NCBI RefSeq assembly: GCF_037914945.1
Contig: NZ_CP149787.1
Span: forward strand, 1,054,001 to 1,118,000
Direction: 5' to 3'
Origin: Haloterrigena sp. KLK7
GTDB taxonomy: Archaea > Halobacteriota > Halobacteria > Halobacteriales > Natrialbaceae
DNA length: 64,000 bases
Shown: positions 25,623 to 33,604 of the stretch, piece by piece
Layout of the letters: each line of letters opens with the position of its first letter
How positions within the stretch are numbered: position 1 is the stretch's first letter
Translations under genes and position numbers: made by a program
The notes under the pieces: model-generated
Databases searched by the model: none
Told to the model about the DNA's origin: nothing
The model's input: the letters and a program-made list of their open reading frames with translations, nothing else

Positions 25623-26141
25623 ATGTCGGATGACGGAGAGTCGTCAGACTTAGAATTCGACGACGAGGCACTCCGGCTTCTGCGCGAAGACGCCGGGAAG
25701 ACTGTTGACCGACTCATCCAGAAACATGATGCGCACCAGAAGAAGGCGGTACAGATGATACAGGTGAACGGCGTTGTAATCTCTCTTCTTCTCGCAGCTG
25801 GAACTCAGATCAGCCTCAACGTGCTCCTGATTCTCGGTGGCGTTGCCTTCCTCGGGTCGGCGCTACTGTCCGGCTGGGCACTTCGTGGCCGGAAAATCGA
25901 CGTAGGACTTGCACCGGAACAGGTGACAGCACACATCCAGCACGAGATTTCTGAGACACAGTACCTTCGTTGGTATCTCGAGGGCTTCTACTCTGACGCG
26001 TTCAACGACCTGAACTCGAAGACGAACACACGGGCTCGTCGGGTTCAGTTCTCTGTGTATGCCTTCCTCGGCGGTCTCGTGTTGACGGCCAGCGGAATCA
26101 TTATCCAGTTCGCGCCAAAAATCCAAGGTAATGTCTGGTGA
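25623..26141 (+). CDS. Three-TM protein, possible membrane effector, unknown family
   Basis: 172-aa protein. An acidic N-terminal helix (residues 1-40) leads into a TM hairpin (VNGVVISLLLAAGTQI and NVLLILGGVAFLGSALLSGW, about 44-85). A hydrophilic helical region of 55 residues follows (HIQHEISETQYLRWYLEGFY), then a final TM (FSVYAFLGGLVLTASGIII). The order matches small membrane effectors of defence systems such as SLATT or Pycsar-TM, but I cannot assign a family. It overlaps the 56-aa acidic gene by 11 bp, so they are translated together. An in-frame ATG at 25575 is an alternative start. Confidence 0.7.
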   Translation: MSDDGESSDLEFDDEALRLLREDAGKTVDRLIQKHDAHQKKAVQMIQVNGVVISLLLAAGTQISLNVLLILGGVAFLGSALLSGWALRGRKIDVGLAPEQVTAHIQHEISETQYLRWYLEGFYSDAFNDLNSKTNTRARRVQFSVYAFLGGLVLTASGIIIQFAPKIQGNVW

Positions 26142-26301
26142 TGACGAGGGCGAGAAGTCCGAGAGCTGGGAGGCACTCCCTGATGGGATCAAGAAGGAAA
26201 ATGCCAGTATAGAGGCTAACCGCGAGAACGAGGACGTTGGCGACGCCGACGTAGAAATTCTTGTCGACGACGACGGCGGCGATAGTGGCGACGAGGAGTA
26301 G
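26131..26301 (+). CDS. 56-aa acidic protein, coupled to the TM gene
   Basis: Read directly: ATG at 26131, stop TAG at 26299-26301, overlapping the TM gene's end by 11 bp. The protein begins MSGDDEGEKSESWEALPDG and ends VEILVDDDGGDSGDEE; it is strongly acidic and has no hydrophobic core. As a small partner coupled to a membrane protein it may be an immunity, antitoxin or regulatory protein (inference). A competing reverse-strand frame (26101-26493) is hydrophobic only because Asp/Glu codons read backwards as Val/Leu. Confidence 0.55.
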   Translation: MSGDDEGEKSESWEALPDGIKKENASIEANRENEDVGDADVEILVDDDGGDSGDEE

Positions 26302-26668
26302 TCCCACCATTCCTTTTCGGGGAGTACCTAAGCCGCACGTGCCCTGACCCGCGTCGTTCCCCCATACTATGAGGTCGGACTCGACCAATATATAATCATC
26401 AAATAAGATATTGCTCACTAGGGGTTCAACGAGAAATGTGGCTGATTCAGTCAAGTTCTCTCGGTTGCCTTTAAAGACAACCGGGGCCGGCATTTAAGTG
26501 AGCCCACCAAGATCTCTTGTCTTGCGATGGCGTGATGGATTTCAGACACACTTGCGGAAAACAGGGCTCACAAGGCTCAGAACGGCCAGTATCTTCTACA
26601 CAAGGATAGCGTCTCGTATGCCCTACACGAACCTTGCGCGGTGAGTTGGGTAGGCAACCGCGCTGAAA
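26302..26668. other. Right noncoding part of the element
   Basis: 367 bp with lower GC than the chromosome. Contains an AT-rich run near 26381-26412 (tatataatcatcaaataaga) that could be a promoter, and the inverted repeat at 26636-26663 just inside attR. No convincing gene on either strand. Confidence 0.45.
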
Positions 26669-26711
26669 CCTTGTGGAGGCTGAGACGCGGGTTCGATTCT
26701 CGCACCCGGAC
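26669..26711 (+). repeat. attR: duplicate of tRNA-His 3' part
   Basis: 43-bp right copy, identical to 25247-25289. An inverted repeat (GCGCGGT at 26636-26642 with ACCGCGC at 26657-26663) lies immediately inside, as expected for recombinase or terminator structure. Confidence 0.85.
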
Positions 26712-26855
26712 CTTTTCGCGACGAACAAATCCGCCAGCGGTGCAATCCGCCTGCAGATTTGATCGTACAGTATGACACATCTCCACTGCAGGTGCGAAGG
26801 GTGAGGAGTGAACGGCGCCACAGGTTGAATACCGCTGCCGCCGTCGATTCGAACG

Positions 26856-27023
26856 ATGACGGCTACCGACGGACCGTTCGAGTGTGACACCTGTGACGCC
26901 GACGTTCGATTCGAGGAGGCCCGCCGGACGAAAACGATGGGCGGACTCGATCCGACGACGTGGCAGACCCTCTGTTGTCCCCACTGCGGCTCCCGGCTGA
27001 AAACGGTCTACGTCGGCGACTGA
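26856..27023 (+). CDS. 55-aa zinc-ribbon microprotein
   Basis: Read directly: ATG at 26856, TGA at 27021-27023. MTATDGPFECDTCDADVRFE then TLCCPHCGSRLKTVYVGD. Cys10/Cys13 and Cys41/Cys44 (with Cys40) form two CxxC knuckles of a zinc ribbon spaced by about 28 residues. Such proteins are common and mostly uncharacterised in haloarchaea, and have been proposed as regulators. Lies just outside the tRNA-His element. Confidence 0.75.
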   Translation: MTATDGPFECDTCDADVRFEEARRTKTMGGLDPTTWQTLCCPHCGSRLKTVYVGD

Positions 27024-27180
27024 TCGGCCGCTCAGGGCAGCGATCGAGCGAACCCTGACTCGAGCGGCCGAGAACGTGATCCGTGCGAGGAGCCGAGTAT
27101 CGCCCTCGAGCGGCCGAACGATCCGTTCGGCGGCGTGGTCATGCGCCCGCGTTTAGGACGGCGGTCGCGTACGGAGCCGT

Positions 27181-28500
27181 ATGGCCGACGCCAGACTGGG
27201 ACGGACCGTCGATAAGCCCGGGCGGAACGCGGCGCTGGCCTGGGTCGTCACGCTCGTCCTCGTCGCCCTCGCGATCAACCACGGTCTCGCCGAGTCGTAT
27301 CGCTGGTTCGCCTTCACCGGCTTCGCGGTCGCGATCGTGTTGCTCCCCGTCGCCGCGTTCCTGGATCCGCTCGCGATGCCGCCGTGGGAGCTGCTGGTGC
27401 TGGTCGCCGTCCCCGTCGTCGACGCGACGGTGTTCGGCCAGTCCCCGCTGACGACGGTCGCGACCTACGTCGCCGTCGCCGCGGTCGCGCTCGTCGCGAC
27501 CGTCGAGATCGATCGGTTCACCGCGGTCCGAATGAATCACGCGTTCGCGATCGTCCTCGTCGTGCTCACGACGCTGGCGGTCGCCGGGACGTGGAACGTC
27601 GCCCAGTGGCTGGCCGACGCGACCCTCGGCACGCACTACCTCCACGACGGCCGCTCGCAGGACGCCGCCAACCGTGCGCTGATGATCGACTTCGCGTACG
27701 CGGCACTGGCCGGGTTCCTCGCGAGCGTCGTCTTCGGTCGCTACGTCGCCTACGCGCCGGAAGGTAGCGATCGCACGCGGACGTACGCGTCCGGCGACTC
27801 CCCGGACGACAGCGATCCAGATGACGGCCCGAACGACGACGCGCCGGACGAGGAACCCGACCCGGTGCCGAGTCTGATCCGTGACCAATTGGACGTTCCC
27901 GACCGGATCGTCGAGTTACTCTCGCGGGTCATGCAGGTCGCCCTCGCCGTCCTCCTGCTGTACGGACTCTTCACGCGGGACCTGACGACGGTCTCCAACA
28001 GCGCCATCGCGCTCGGGATCACGTTCCTCCCCGCGGTCTTCGAGCGAGACCGGCGACTGCCCCTCGAGCCGGGACTGGTCTTCTGGCTCACGGCGGCGGT
28101 GTTCCTGCACGCGCTGGGGTCGGCCGGCCTGTACGCGTTCATCGGTCCGTGGGACAGCCTGACCCACACCGTCTCGGCGTCGATCGTCGCCGCCGCGGGG
28201 TACGCCGTCGTCCGGGCGATCGACCTCCACACCGACGAGATCTACTTCCCGCCGCGGATGCTGGTCGCCTTCATCCTCGTGTTCGTGCTGGCGTTCGGCG
28301 TCCTCTGGGAACTGCTCGAGTTCGCGCTCGACTGGAGCGCCCAGCGGCTCGGGCTCAGCGCGGTCGTCGCCCAGCACGGACTCGACGACACGATCGTCGA
28401 CCTCGTCTACGACGTCGTCGGCGCCGCCGTCGCCGCCATCTGGGGTTCGTTCTACCTCACCGAGCTCTCGCATCGGATCGCCAGCCAGCTCGAGAACTGA
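27181..28500 (+). CDS. Polytopic membrane protein with duplicated YjdF-like unit
   Basis: 439-aa integral membrane protein with about 10 TM helices and a hydrophilic acidic linker near residues 198-230. The C-terminal half (DSLTHTVSASIVAAAGYAVV, FGVLWELLEFALDW, DTIVDLVYDVVGAAVAAIWG) resembles the YjdF/DUF2238 family. The N-terminal half ends in the same pattern (WNVAQWLADATLG, ALMIDFAYAALAGFLASVV), which suggests an internal duplication. Function unknown. Confidence 0.75.
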   Translation: MADARLGRTVDKPGRNAALAWVVTLVLVALAINHGLAESYRWFAFTGFAVAIVLLPVAAFLDPLAMPPWELLVLVAVPVVDATVFGQSPLTTVATYVAVAAVALVATVEIDRFTAVRMNHAFAIVLVVLTTLAVAGTWNVAQWLADATLGTHYLHDGRSQDAANRALMIDFAYAALAGFLASVVFGRYVAYAPEGSDRTRTYASGDSPDDSDPDDGPNDDAPDEEPDPVPSLIRDQLDVPDRIVELLSRVMQVALAVLLLYGLFTRDLTTVSNSAIALGITFLPAVFERDRRLPLEPGLVFWLTAAVFLHALGSAGLYAFIGPWDSLTHTVSASIVAAAGYAVVRAIDLHTDEIYFPPRMLVAFILVFVLAFGVLWELLEFALDWSAQRLGLSAVVAQHGLDDTIVDLVYDVVGAAVAAIWGSFYLTELSHRIASQLEN

Positions 28501-28563
28501 GTACCGGCCGGCGACGCGAACCGACGCTCGCGAGGGGCCCGCCGCGACGCCGGCTCGTCCACC

Positions 28564-28950
28564 TTACGCCGACTCGTCGATCTCGTCTCGCTCGGCGCGC
28601 TCGATCGGATACCGCTGACCGTCGGCGAGATCCGCGAGCGCGTCGTCGCCGATCGACTCGACGTCGGCCAGCAGTCCCGCCTCGAACTCGGCGACGAGTT
28701 GGTAGGTCAGTTTCCCGTCGTCGGTGACGCCCGCCGGAAGGACCCGCTCGCGAAGTCGCTTCGCGAGGTCGTCGTCCTCGTCCAGCCGCGCTACCGCATC
28801 GTCGAAGTGTTCGATCCCGCGGCCGACCGCGTGGTGAAACTCCACGAGCGCGCCGTGGGCCCGGCGGAACTCCTCGAGGCCGCGTTCGATCTCCTCGAGG
28901 GCGGCTCGCTCGTCGTCGGACAGGTCGGCGATCGGAGACAGGTCACTCAT
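28564..28950 (-). CDS. Acidic helical protein, unknown
   Basis: 128-aa soluble protein of haloarchaeal type that I do not recognise. It starts MSDLSPIADLSDDERAAL, has a long amphipathic helix (EEIERGLEEFRRAHGALVEF, about 18-45) and a second half with LTYQLVAEFEAGLLADVESIG. Possibly a coiled-coil dimer. It converges with the YjdF-like gene 64 bp away. Confidence 0.65.
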   Translation of the reverse strand: MSDLSPIADLSDDERAALEEIERGLEEFRRAHGALVEFHHAVGRGIEHFDDAVARLDEDDDLAKRLRERVLPAGVTDDGKLTYQLVAEFEAGLLADVESIGDDALADLADGQRYPIERAERDEIDESA

Positions 28951-29116
28951 ACCGACCGTCTCTCGGTCGAGTAGTTAGAGATACGGCCTGAATTGACGGG
29001 GTGGCGCGGTCGGTGAAACCGGAGCGCGGACCGAGCGCTCTCGCGGGACGCCTCTCGTCTGCACGGGTCGGACGGTCAGTCGACGGGACCGAAACCGGCG
29101 GCCGGACCCGCGGCGG

Positions 29117-29602
29117 TCATCCGTACACGCGCTCCGCGAAGAGCAACGCGACGAGTCCGAAGATGATGATCGTGTACGAAACCGCGGCGAACAGGGCGTC
29201 TTGCGTGCTCGCGTACTCGCTCGTCCGGAAGATGATCGCTTTTCGGATCATCGCGATCACTCCCGTGTAGATCACGAGCCTGACGATCTGTCGGGTGTCG
29301 CTCTCCTGCGTGTACGCGATGACCGTGTGATACACCTCGACGATTATCAGCAACAGGAGCCCCGTGTCGATGAACCCGATGACGACGAGCGGATCGGTGA
29401 TGTTTCCCGTTCGGATCGACCGCAGGATCTGCAGCGTCAGGTCGACGACGCCGATCGCGAAGAGGACCGCGAAGACCCACGCGGCGACCAGTTCGACGTA
29501 TCGAATGAACTGGTCCGCCACCGCGGCGATCCGATCGGGATCGACGACGGTAGCGGGAGCGTCGGACGCCGGCCCTCGAGAACCGTTGTCGTCGTCAGAC
29601 AT
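29117..29602 (-). CDS. PsiE-family membrane protein
   Basis: 161-aa protein with four TM segments: VELVAAWVFAVLFAIGVVDL, GFIDTGLLLLIIVEVYHTVI, VRLVIYTGVIAMIRKAII and ALFAAVSYTIIIFGLVALLF. The segment MIRKAIIFRT following the third TM is typical of the PsiE (phosphate-starvation-inducible) family. Start at 29602 (MSDDDNG) preferred to longer frames. Function is not known; regulation by phosphate is family-based only. Confidence 0.82.
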   Translation of the reverse strand: MSDDDNGSRGPASDAPATVVDPDRIAAVADQFIRYVELVAAWVFAVLFAIGVVDLTLQILRSIRTGNITDPLVVIGFIDTGLLLLIIVEVYHTVIAYTQESDTRQIVRLVIYTGVIAMIRKAIIFRTSEYASTQDALFAAVSYTIIIFGLVALLFAERVYG

Positions 29603-29848
29603 GGCCGTTCGGAGACCGTACGGTCCAGACGTCGACTCGGACGAGGATAAGCGTTCCCGGGCGGAGGGACGTCGTACGCCGGCGACGGTTCCGTCCACTC
29701 TCATTCCGTTACCGAAGGCCGACGCGATCGTGCTCGCCGGCGATCACAGACGGGTCCCGCCGTACCGCGCCACGGACGGTCCCGGGACCACGACCGCGAA
29801 GCGAGTATCGCTTCGGGCGAAACGCAGGAGTATCGTCGACCGGGCCAC

Positions 29849-30541
29849 CTACTCGAGGCGGTCCGCGAGGTCGTGGACGCTCTCGACCACGGCGTCGGGG
29901 TCGCGTCCGAGACGCTCCCGCGGAGCGTCCTGTTCGGGCCGCGCGAGCCACGCCCCACGCATGCCCGCGTGCTTGGCGCCCCACACGTCGCGCAGCCTCC
30001 CGCCGGAGACGTGCAGGATCTCCTCGATCGGCGCGCCGATGCGGTCGGCGGCGTGGCGGTAGATCGCCGGGTCCGGCTTGTAGGTCTCGACCTCGTCCGC
30101 GCTGATCGTCCGCGCGATCGTTCCCTCGAGGTCGGCGGCCGCGACGAGGTGCTCGAGCATTTCCGGGGTTCCGTTCGAGAGAACGGAGACCTCGTAGCCC
30201 GCGTCGGCGAGTCGCTCGATCCCGTCGGTGACGTCGTCGAAGACGGTGAGCCGCTCCTCGTAGACCTCGCGCCGGATTCGATCGCGGACCTCGGTGGACG
30301 CCTCGTAATCGGTCTCCTCGAGGGCGTACTCGAGTCCCTGCCCGATCAACTCCCAGAAGGGACGGTACTCGTCGATGTCGTTCGCGATCATCGAATACTC
30401 GATGTACCGGCTCCGCCACAGTTGCGAGACCCGTTCCCCGTCCTCGATCGCCGGGACGCGCTCCTCGAGGACGTCGGCCTGCGATCCGACGTCGACCAGC
30501 GTCGTATACGAGTCGACCGTAATCGTCTCAATGTCGTCCAC
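29849..30541 (-). CDS. Haloacid dehalogenase type II family hydrolase
   Basis: 230-aa HAD hydrolase. Motif I is TVDSYTTLVD near residue 10 (nucleophile Asp), motif II VLSNGTPEML near 122, motif III Lys in YKPDPAIY near 155, and motif IV GGRLRDVWGAKHAGMR near 177. The layout is that of L-2-haloacid dehalogenases, but in many haloarchaea the enzyme is a generic phosphatase or dehalogenase of unknown substrate. GTG start at 30541 (reverse strand cac). Confidence 0.85.
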   Translation of the reverse strand: MDDIETITVDSYTTLVDVGSQADVLEERVPAIEDGERVSQLWRSRYIEYSMIANDIDEYRPFWELIGQGLEYALEETDYEASTEVRDRIRREVYEERLTVFDDVTDGIERLADAGYEVSVLSNGTPEMLEHLVAAADLEGTIARTISADEVETYKPDPAIYRHAADRIGAPIEEILHVSGGRLRDVWGAKHAGMRGAWLARPEQDAPRERLGRDPDAVVESVHDLADRLE

Positions 30542-30745
30542 GTTCCTCCCAGCGGACGGACCGGTATAAGGGTGTTTTCGAGGGGACCGATCGTGGAACG
30601 ACGATCACGCCCCGGGCCGTCTTCGATCTGCTCCGGCCGGTAGCCGGTGCGCTTCCGATGGCAGCGCCGCCTCGGACCCGACCGACAATTTCGTTCCGCG
30701 TTACCGTTTCCCAACCCCTAAGCGACCGGCGACCGTACTCACTGC

Positions 30746-31036
30746 GTGATCTCGCTCGGCCAGCTCTACGCCGCGATCCTCGCCGCGCTCCTGCTCGGCG
30801 CCCTCGGCGTTAGCATCCCCGTTCTCCGAGGGGTCGTCCGAGAGGGACGCGAGCGCCGGCGACAGCGACGGGCGGGCGAACTGGACCGCGAGACCGACGA
30901 CGAGGCGTCCGACCGGGTCACGTCCCCGCCCCTCGAGGGAGAGACGACGGGGCGGAGGCGCGCGACGTGCCGGCAGTGTGGCGCGGAGAACGATCCGCAG
31001 TTCACGTACTGCCGCCGTTGTGCGACGCCCCTCTGA
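30746..31036 (+). CDS. One-TM protein with C-terminal zinc ribbon (DUF7577-like)
   Basis: 96-aa protein starting with GTG at 30746. An N-terminal TM (LYAAILAALLLGALGVSIPV, 7-27) is followed by a charged Arg/Asp linker and a C-terminal zinc ribbon CRQCGAENDPQFTYCRRCA with two CxxC pairs. Small zinc-ribbon membrane proteins of this sort are common in haloarchaea with no assigned role. Confidence 0.7.
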   Translation: MISLGQLYAAILAALLLGALGVSIPVLRGVVREGRERRRQRRAGELDRETDDEASDRVTSPPLEGETTGRRRATCRQCGAENDPQFTYCRRCATPL

Positions 31037-31299
31037 CGCACGCAGGGCTCACAGCGGCGGTCGGCGTCTCGCGACGGACGGGCAACGCGTCGGCGGCGAC
31101 CGATACGGTTCGAGCCGCGAACTGGCGGCCGATTTCGACTGTCGGATCGGGGACGTCTTCCGCTACGAACCGGCCGACGACTGATCGACCGCGGGCGACG
31201 ATCACGTCGATCCCCAATCCGTTCGCGAAGGCCGATGCGATCACCGACGGCCTGTATCGGAACGACGCCGACGTCAGAGCGGGATCGCGGCAGAAGCGC

Positions 31300-32157
31300 T
31301 CAGTCGGCCGCCTCGGTCAGCCGCTGTACCTCGTCGTCGGACAGCGAGAGCTGCGAGGCCGCGACGTTCGACTCGAGGTGCTCGGGATCGGACGTCCCCG
31401 GAATCGGGAGGATGACGTCCGAGCGCTCGAGGAGCCACGCCAGGGCGACCTGGCGGCGCGTCGCGTCGTGCTCGTCTCCGATCTCGTCGAGGAGGTCGCC
31501 GTGCTCGTCGACGTCGTCGCCGTTGATCGGCGCCCACGGGATGAAGCCGATGCCCTCCTCGGTACAGAGTTCGAGGGCGTCGGCGGCGCCGCGGTCCCCG
31601 ACGTTGTACCGGTTCTGGACGGTCGCGATCTCGACCTGTTCGCGGGCCTGATCGATGTGTTCGGGCGAGACGTTGCTGAGCCCCACCTCGCTGACGAGCC
31701 CCTGGTCTTTGAGTTCGGCGAAGGCCGCCACGGAGTCCTCGAACGGCGTGTCGTCGTCGGGACGGTGGAACTGGTAGAGGTCGATGGTCTCCGTCTGGAG
31801 GCGATCCAGCGAGGTGAGCACCTGATTACGGATGTAATCGGGATCGCCGTGGGCGAGCCACTCGCCCTCGCGGTTGCGCAGCAGGCCGGCCTTGGTCGCG
31901 ACCAGCACGTCGTCGCGGTCGCCGATCGCCTCGCCGATGAGGCGCTCGCTCACCGCGGGCCCGTAGGAGTCGGCCGTGTCGACGAGATCGACGCCGACCT
32001 CGACCGCTCGCTGGAGCACCTCGCGAGCCTGTTCCTCGTCGTCCGGCGGTCCGATGATCTCGTCACCGGTGAGACGCATCGCCCCGAAGCCGAGCCGATG
32101 GACGGTTCTGTCGCCGATCTCGAACGTGTCGCTCTCGTTTTGCGGTGTCTCGCTCAC
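31300..32157 (-). CDS. Aldo/keto reductase
   Basis: 285-aa NAD(P)H-dependent (beta/alpha)8 oxidoreductase. LGFGAMRLTG near the N-terminus, catalytic Asp and Tyr in DTADSYGPAVSE, Lys in VATKAG, and the His position in YQFHR. The C-terminal NADP site shows PIPGTSDPEHLESN. I chose the GTG at 32157 (MSETPQNES) over the GTG at 32196 because the former gives the typical haloarchaeal N-terminus. Two other aldo/keto reductases are in the window (40922, 42841). Confidence 0.88.
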   Translation of the reverse strand: MSETPQNESDTFEIGDRTVHRLGFGAMRLTGDEIIGPPDDEEQAREVLQRAVEVGVDLVDTADSYGPAVSERLIGEAIGDRDDVLVATKAGLLRNREGEWLAHGDPDYIRNQVLTSLDRLQTETIDLYQFHRPDDDTPFEDSVAAFAELKDQGLVSEVGLSNVSPEHIDQAREQVEIATVQNRYNVGDRGAADALELCTEEGIGFIPWAPINGDDVDEHGDLLDEIGDEHDATRRQVALAWLLERSDVILPIPGTSDPEHLESNVAASQLSLSDDEVQRLTEAAD

Positions 32158-32298
32158 GGGCGTGCTACTGCGGGCGGACTGATAATCGTTGGCCACGGCT
32201 ACCTCGGGTTCCGGTTTCCGCCCGCTCGAGGTCTCGGTCGCCGCCTCGGACCGAGTGGAGCGATTCGGTCGAGGCGCCGTGACGGCCCAAAATTCGGG

Positions 32299-32418
32299 TT
32301 AGAAGTCTTCCCCGGTCGCTTCTTCGGCCGTTTCTTCGATTCCTTCCGAAATCGCTTCTTCTGCCCCGCCCGAGAGGTACCCCTCGATCGTCTCCGCCAG
32401 TATCTCGAGTACGCTCAT
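32299..32418 (-). CDS. 39-aa acidic amphipathic microprotein
   Basis: Read directly on the reverse strand: ATG at 32418, TAA at 32301-32299. MSVLEILAETIEGYLSG then GAEEAISEGIEETAEEATGEDF. The N-terminal half is an amphipathic helix, the rest is Glu-rich. Codon use fits the genome. It starts 20 bp after an AT-rich stretch (32419-32450) that could hold a promoter. Function unknown. Confidence 0.6.
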   Translation of the reverse strand: MSVLEILAETIEGYLSGGAEEAISEGIEETAEEATGEDF

Positions 32419-32628
32419 AATTCATGGTTAACCTGATAGTACAATAATCTGTTGTGTTCGCGATACTCGAGGAGTTCTATCTACTCCGACAGAGAAAACG
32501 GGCCGGGTGCCTCGGGGCGTGACCCCGAGGCGGTTCACGAAGACAGCCATTCGTTCGAATCCCGACGTACTCGATCAGAGGTCATGGAAATCGCAGTCTC
32601 AGGGTCCACGAAGTCGTTTACACGAGCC

Positions 32629-32861
32629 GTGCTTCCCGGATTTGAACCACGCGAACGCCTCACGGTCGTTCGACGTTCTCTACTTCAAATCCGCTCGGAG
32701 AGATTTCTGCTGCTCGCGGAGTTGCTCGCAGCAGAAATGCAGCCTCCCGAATTTGAACCTCGCCGAGACGTTCCTGCTCGCTACGCTCGCGGGCTGCGAC
32801 TCGTCTGGTTCAAACCGGTCGGGTTCCATTTCTGTCGCTCACGAATTGTTCGCGACAGAAA
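32629..32861 (-). repeat. Tandem tRNA-tail palindromic units after tRNA-Phe
   Basis: Reading toward the tRNA, two units of about 111-124 bp each contain (i) a direct copy of the tRNA-Phe 3' part (32631-32648 and 32742-32759), (ii) a loop region, (iii) an inverted partial copy of the T-arm (around 32682-32699 and 32808-32820), and (iv) a hairpin (32703-32738 and 32827-32863). The second hairpin has a perfect 12-bp stem ending at the tRNA. Same plan as at the Val, CAT and Arg tRNAs. Confidence 0.75.
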
Positions 32862-32935
32862 TGCCGCCTCCCGGATTTGAACCGGGGACAGCTCGATCTT
32901 CAGTCGAGTGCTCTCCCAGTCTGAGCTAAGGCGGC
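32862..32935 (-). tRNA. tRNA-Phe (GAA)
   Basis: On the reverse strand acceptor GCCGCCT pairs with AGGCGGC, anticodon stem CTCGA/TCGAG encloses CTGAAGA (anticodon GAA) and the T arm reads CCGGTTCAAATCCGG. Discriminator A, no CCA. Followed by two tandem tail-repeat units. Confidence 0.95.
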
Positions 32936-33157
32936 GCACCTCTATCTCTGTCGATCGTATAAAAAAGGATTTCGAATCGGAGACGGTGTGCCAGCCGTCT
33001 GCATGAGTCTCATTTCGTCTGCAATCGATGCGGTTAGGAAAACACATCGAGAAGTAACGCGGAGAATACGCTCGAGTTTATCAGTCATTGATGCTTGTCT
33101 GTTGGATTTTTAGATATTCAAGACACCCTTTTCCGGGCTGGCGAGTAATATCGTGTT

Positions 33158-33604
33158 ATGGAGGGACTTACCTCGAGTCAGGAGGGTCGACACCTCTCTG
33201 CAGATACCATCCTCGAACTGCTCGCGAATCGTCGGCGGCGGTACCTCCTCTATGCGCTCCGCGGGCAGGAAGACCCGATCGAGCTCTCGACGCTGGCCGA
33301 ACAGGTCGCCGGCTGGGAACACGACGTACCGCCGGACGAAGTCGCCAAAAACGAGTACAAGAGCGTCTACGTCTCCTCCGTTCAGTGTCACGTCCCGAAA
33401 CTGGCCGACGCGGGCGTCGTCGACCACGACGAGGACAACCACACCGTCGTCCTCGGGGACAACTTTAATCAGCTCGAGCCGTACCTCCGCGTCGTCGTCA
33501 AGGACGAACCGGAGAACTCGACGCTCCACGCCGCGCTCGAACACGAGTCCGGCGACGGCCTCCTGGGACGCGTCCGGGAGAACGTCGCCAGACTCAAGCA
33601 GTGA
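33158..33604 (+). CDS. DUF7344-type winged-helix protein
   Basis: 148-aa soluble predicted DNA-binding protein. ILELLANRRRRYLLYALRGQ (residues 18-37), LSTLAEQVAGWEHD and SVYVSSVQCHVPKLADAGVV match the DUF7344 pattern also seen at 4723, but this copy lacks TM segments. No adjacent partner gene. Regulatory target unknown. Confidence 0.8.
   Translation: MEGLTSSQEGRHLSADTILELLANRRRRYLLYALRGQEDPIELSTLAEQVAGWEHDVPPDEVAKNEYKSVYVSSVQCHVPKLADAGVVDHDEDNHTVVLGDNFNQLEPYLRVVVKDEPENSTLHAALEHESGDGLLGRVRENVARLKQ

Larger units (their letters stand above)
25247..26711. mobile_element. 1.4-kb integrated element at tRNA-His, no integrase
   Basis: Bounded by two identical 43-bp copies of the tRNA-His 3' end (25247-25289 and 26669-26711), which is the signature of tyrosine-recombinase integration at a tRNA gene. 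Inside are a truncated open frame, a multi-TM protein, a 56-aa acidic protein and AT-richer noncoding DNA (lower GC than the flanks). No integrase, replication or capsid gene is present, so it is either a minimal satellite, a deletion remnant, or a cargo left after loss of the integrase. Confidence 0.75.

Noticed and set aside
26101-26493. 130-aa hydrophobic frame on the reverse strand inside the element
   Set aside because: Its hydrophobic part mirrors Asp/Glu codons of the 56-aa acidic gene read backwards, and it runs into the 3' end of the TM gene. Kept only as an alternative.
32452-32929. Two plus-strand frames of about 140 aa over the tRNA-Phe tail repeats
   Set aside because: They cover the tRNA and repeat units and have no domain; they are shadows of the repeats.
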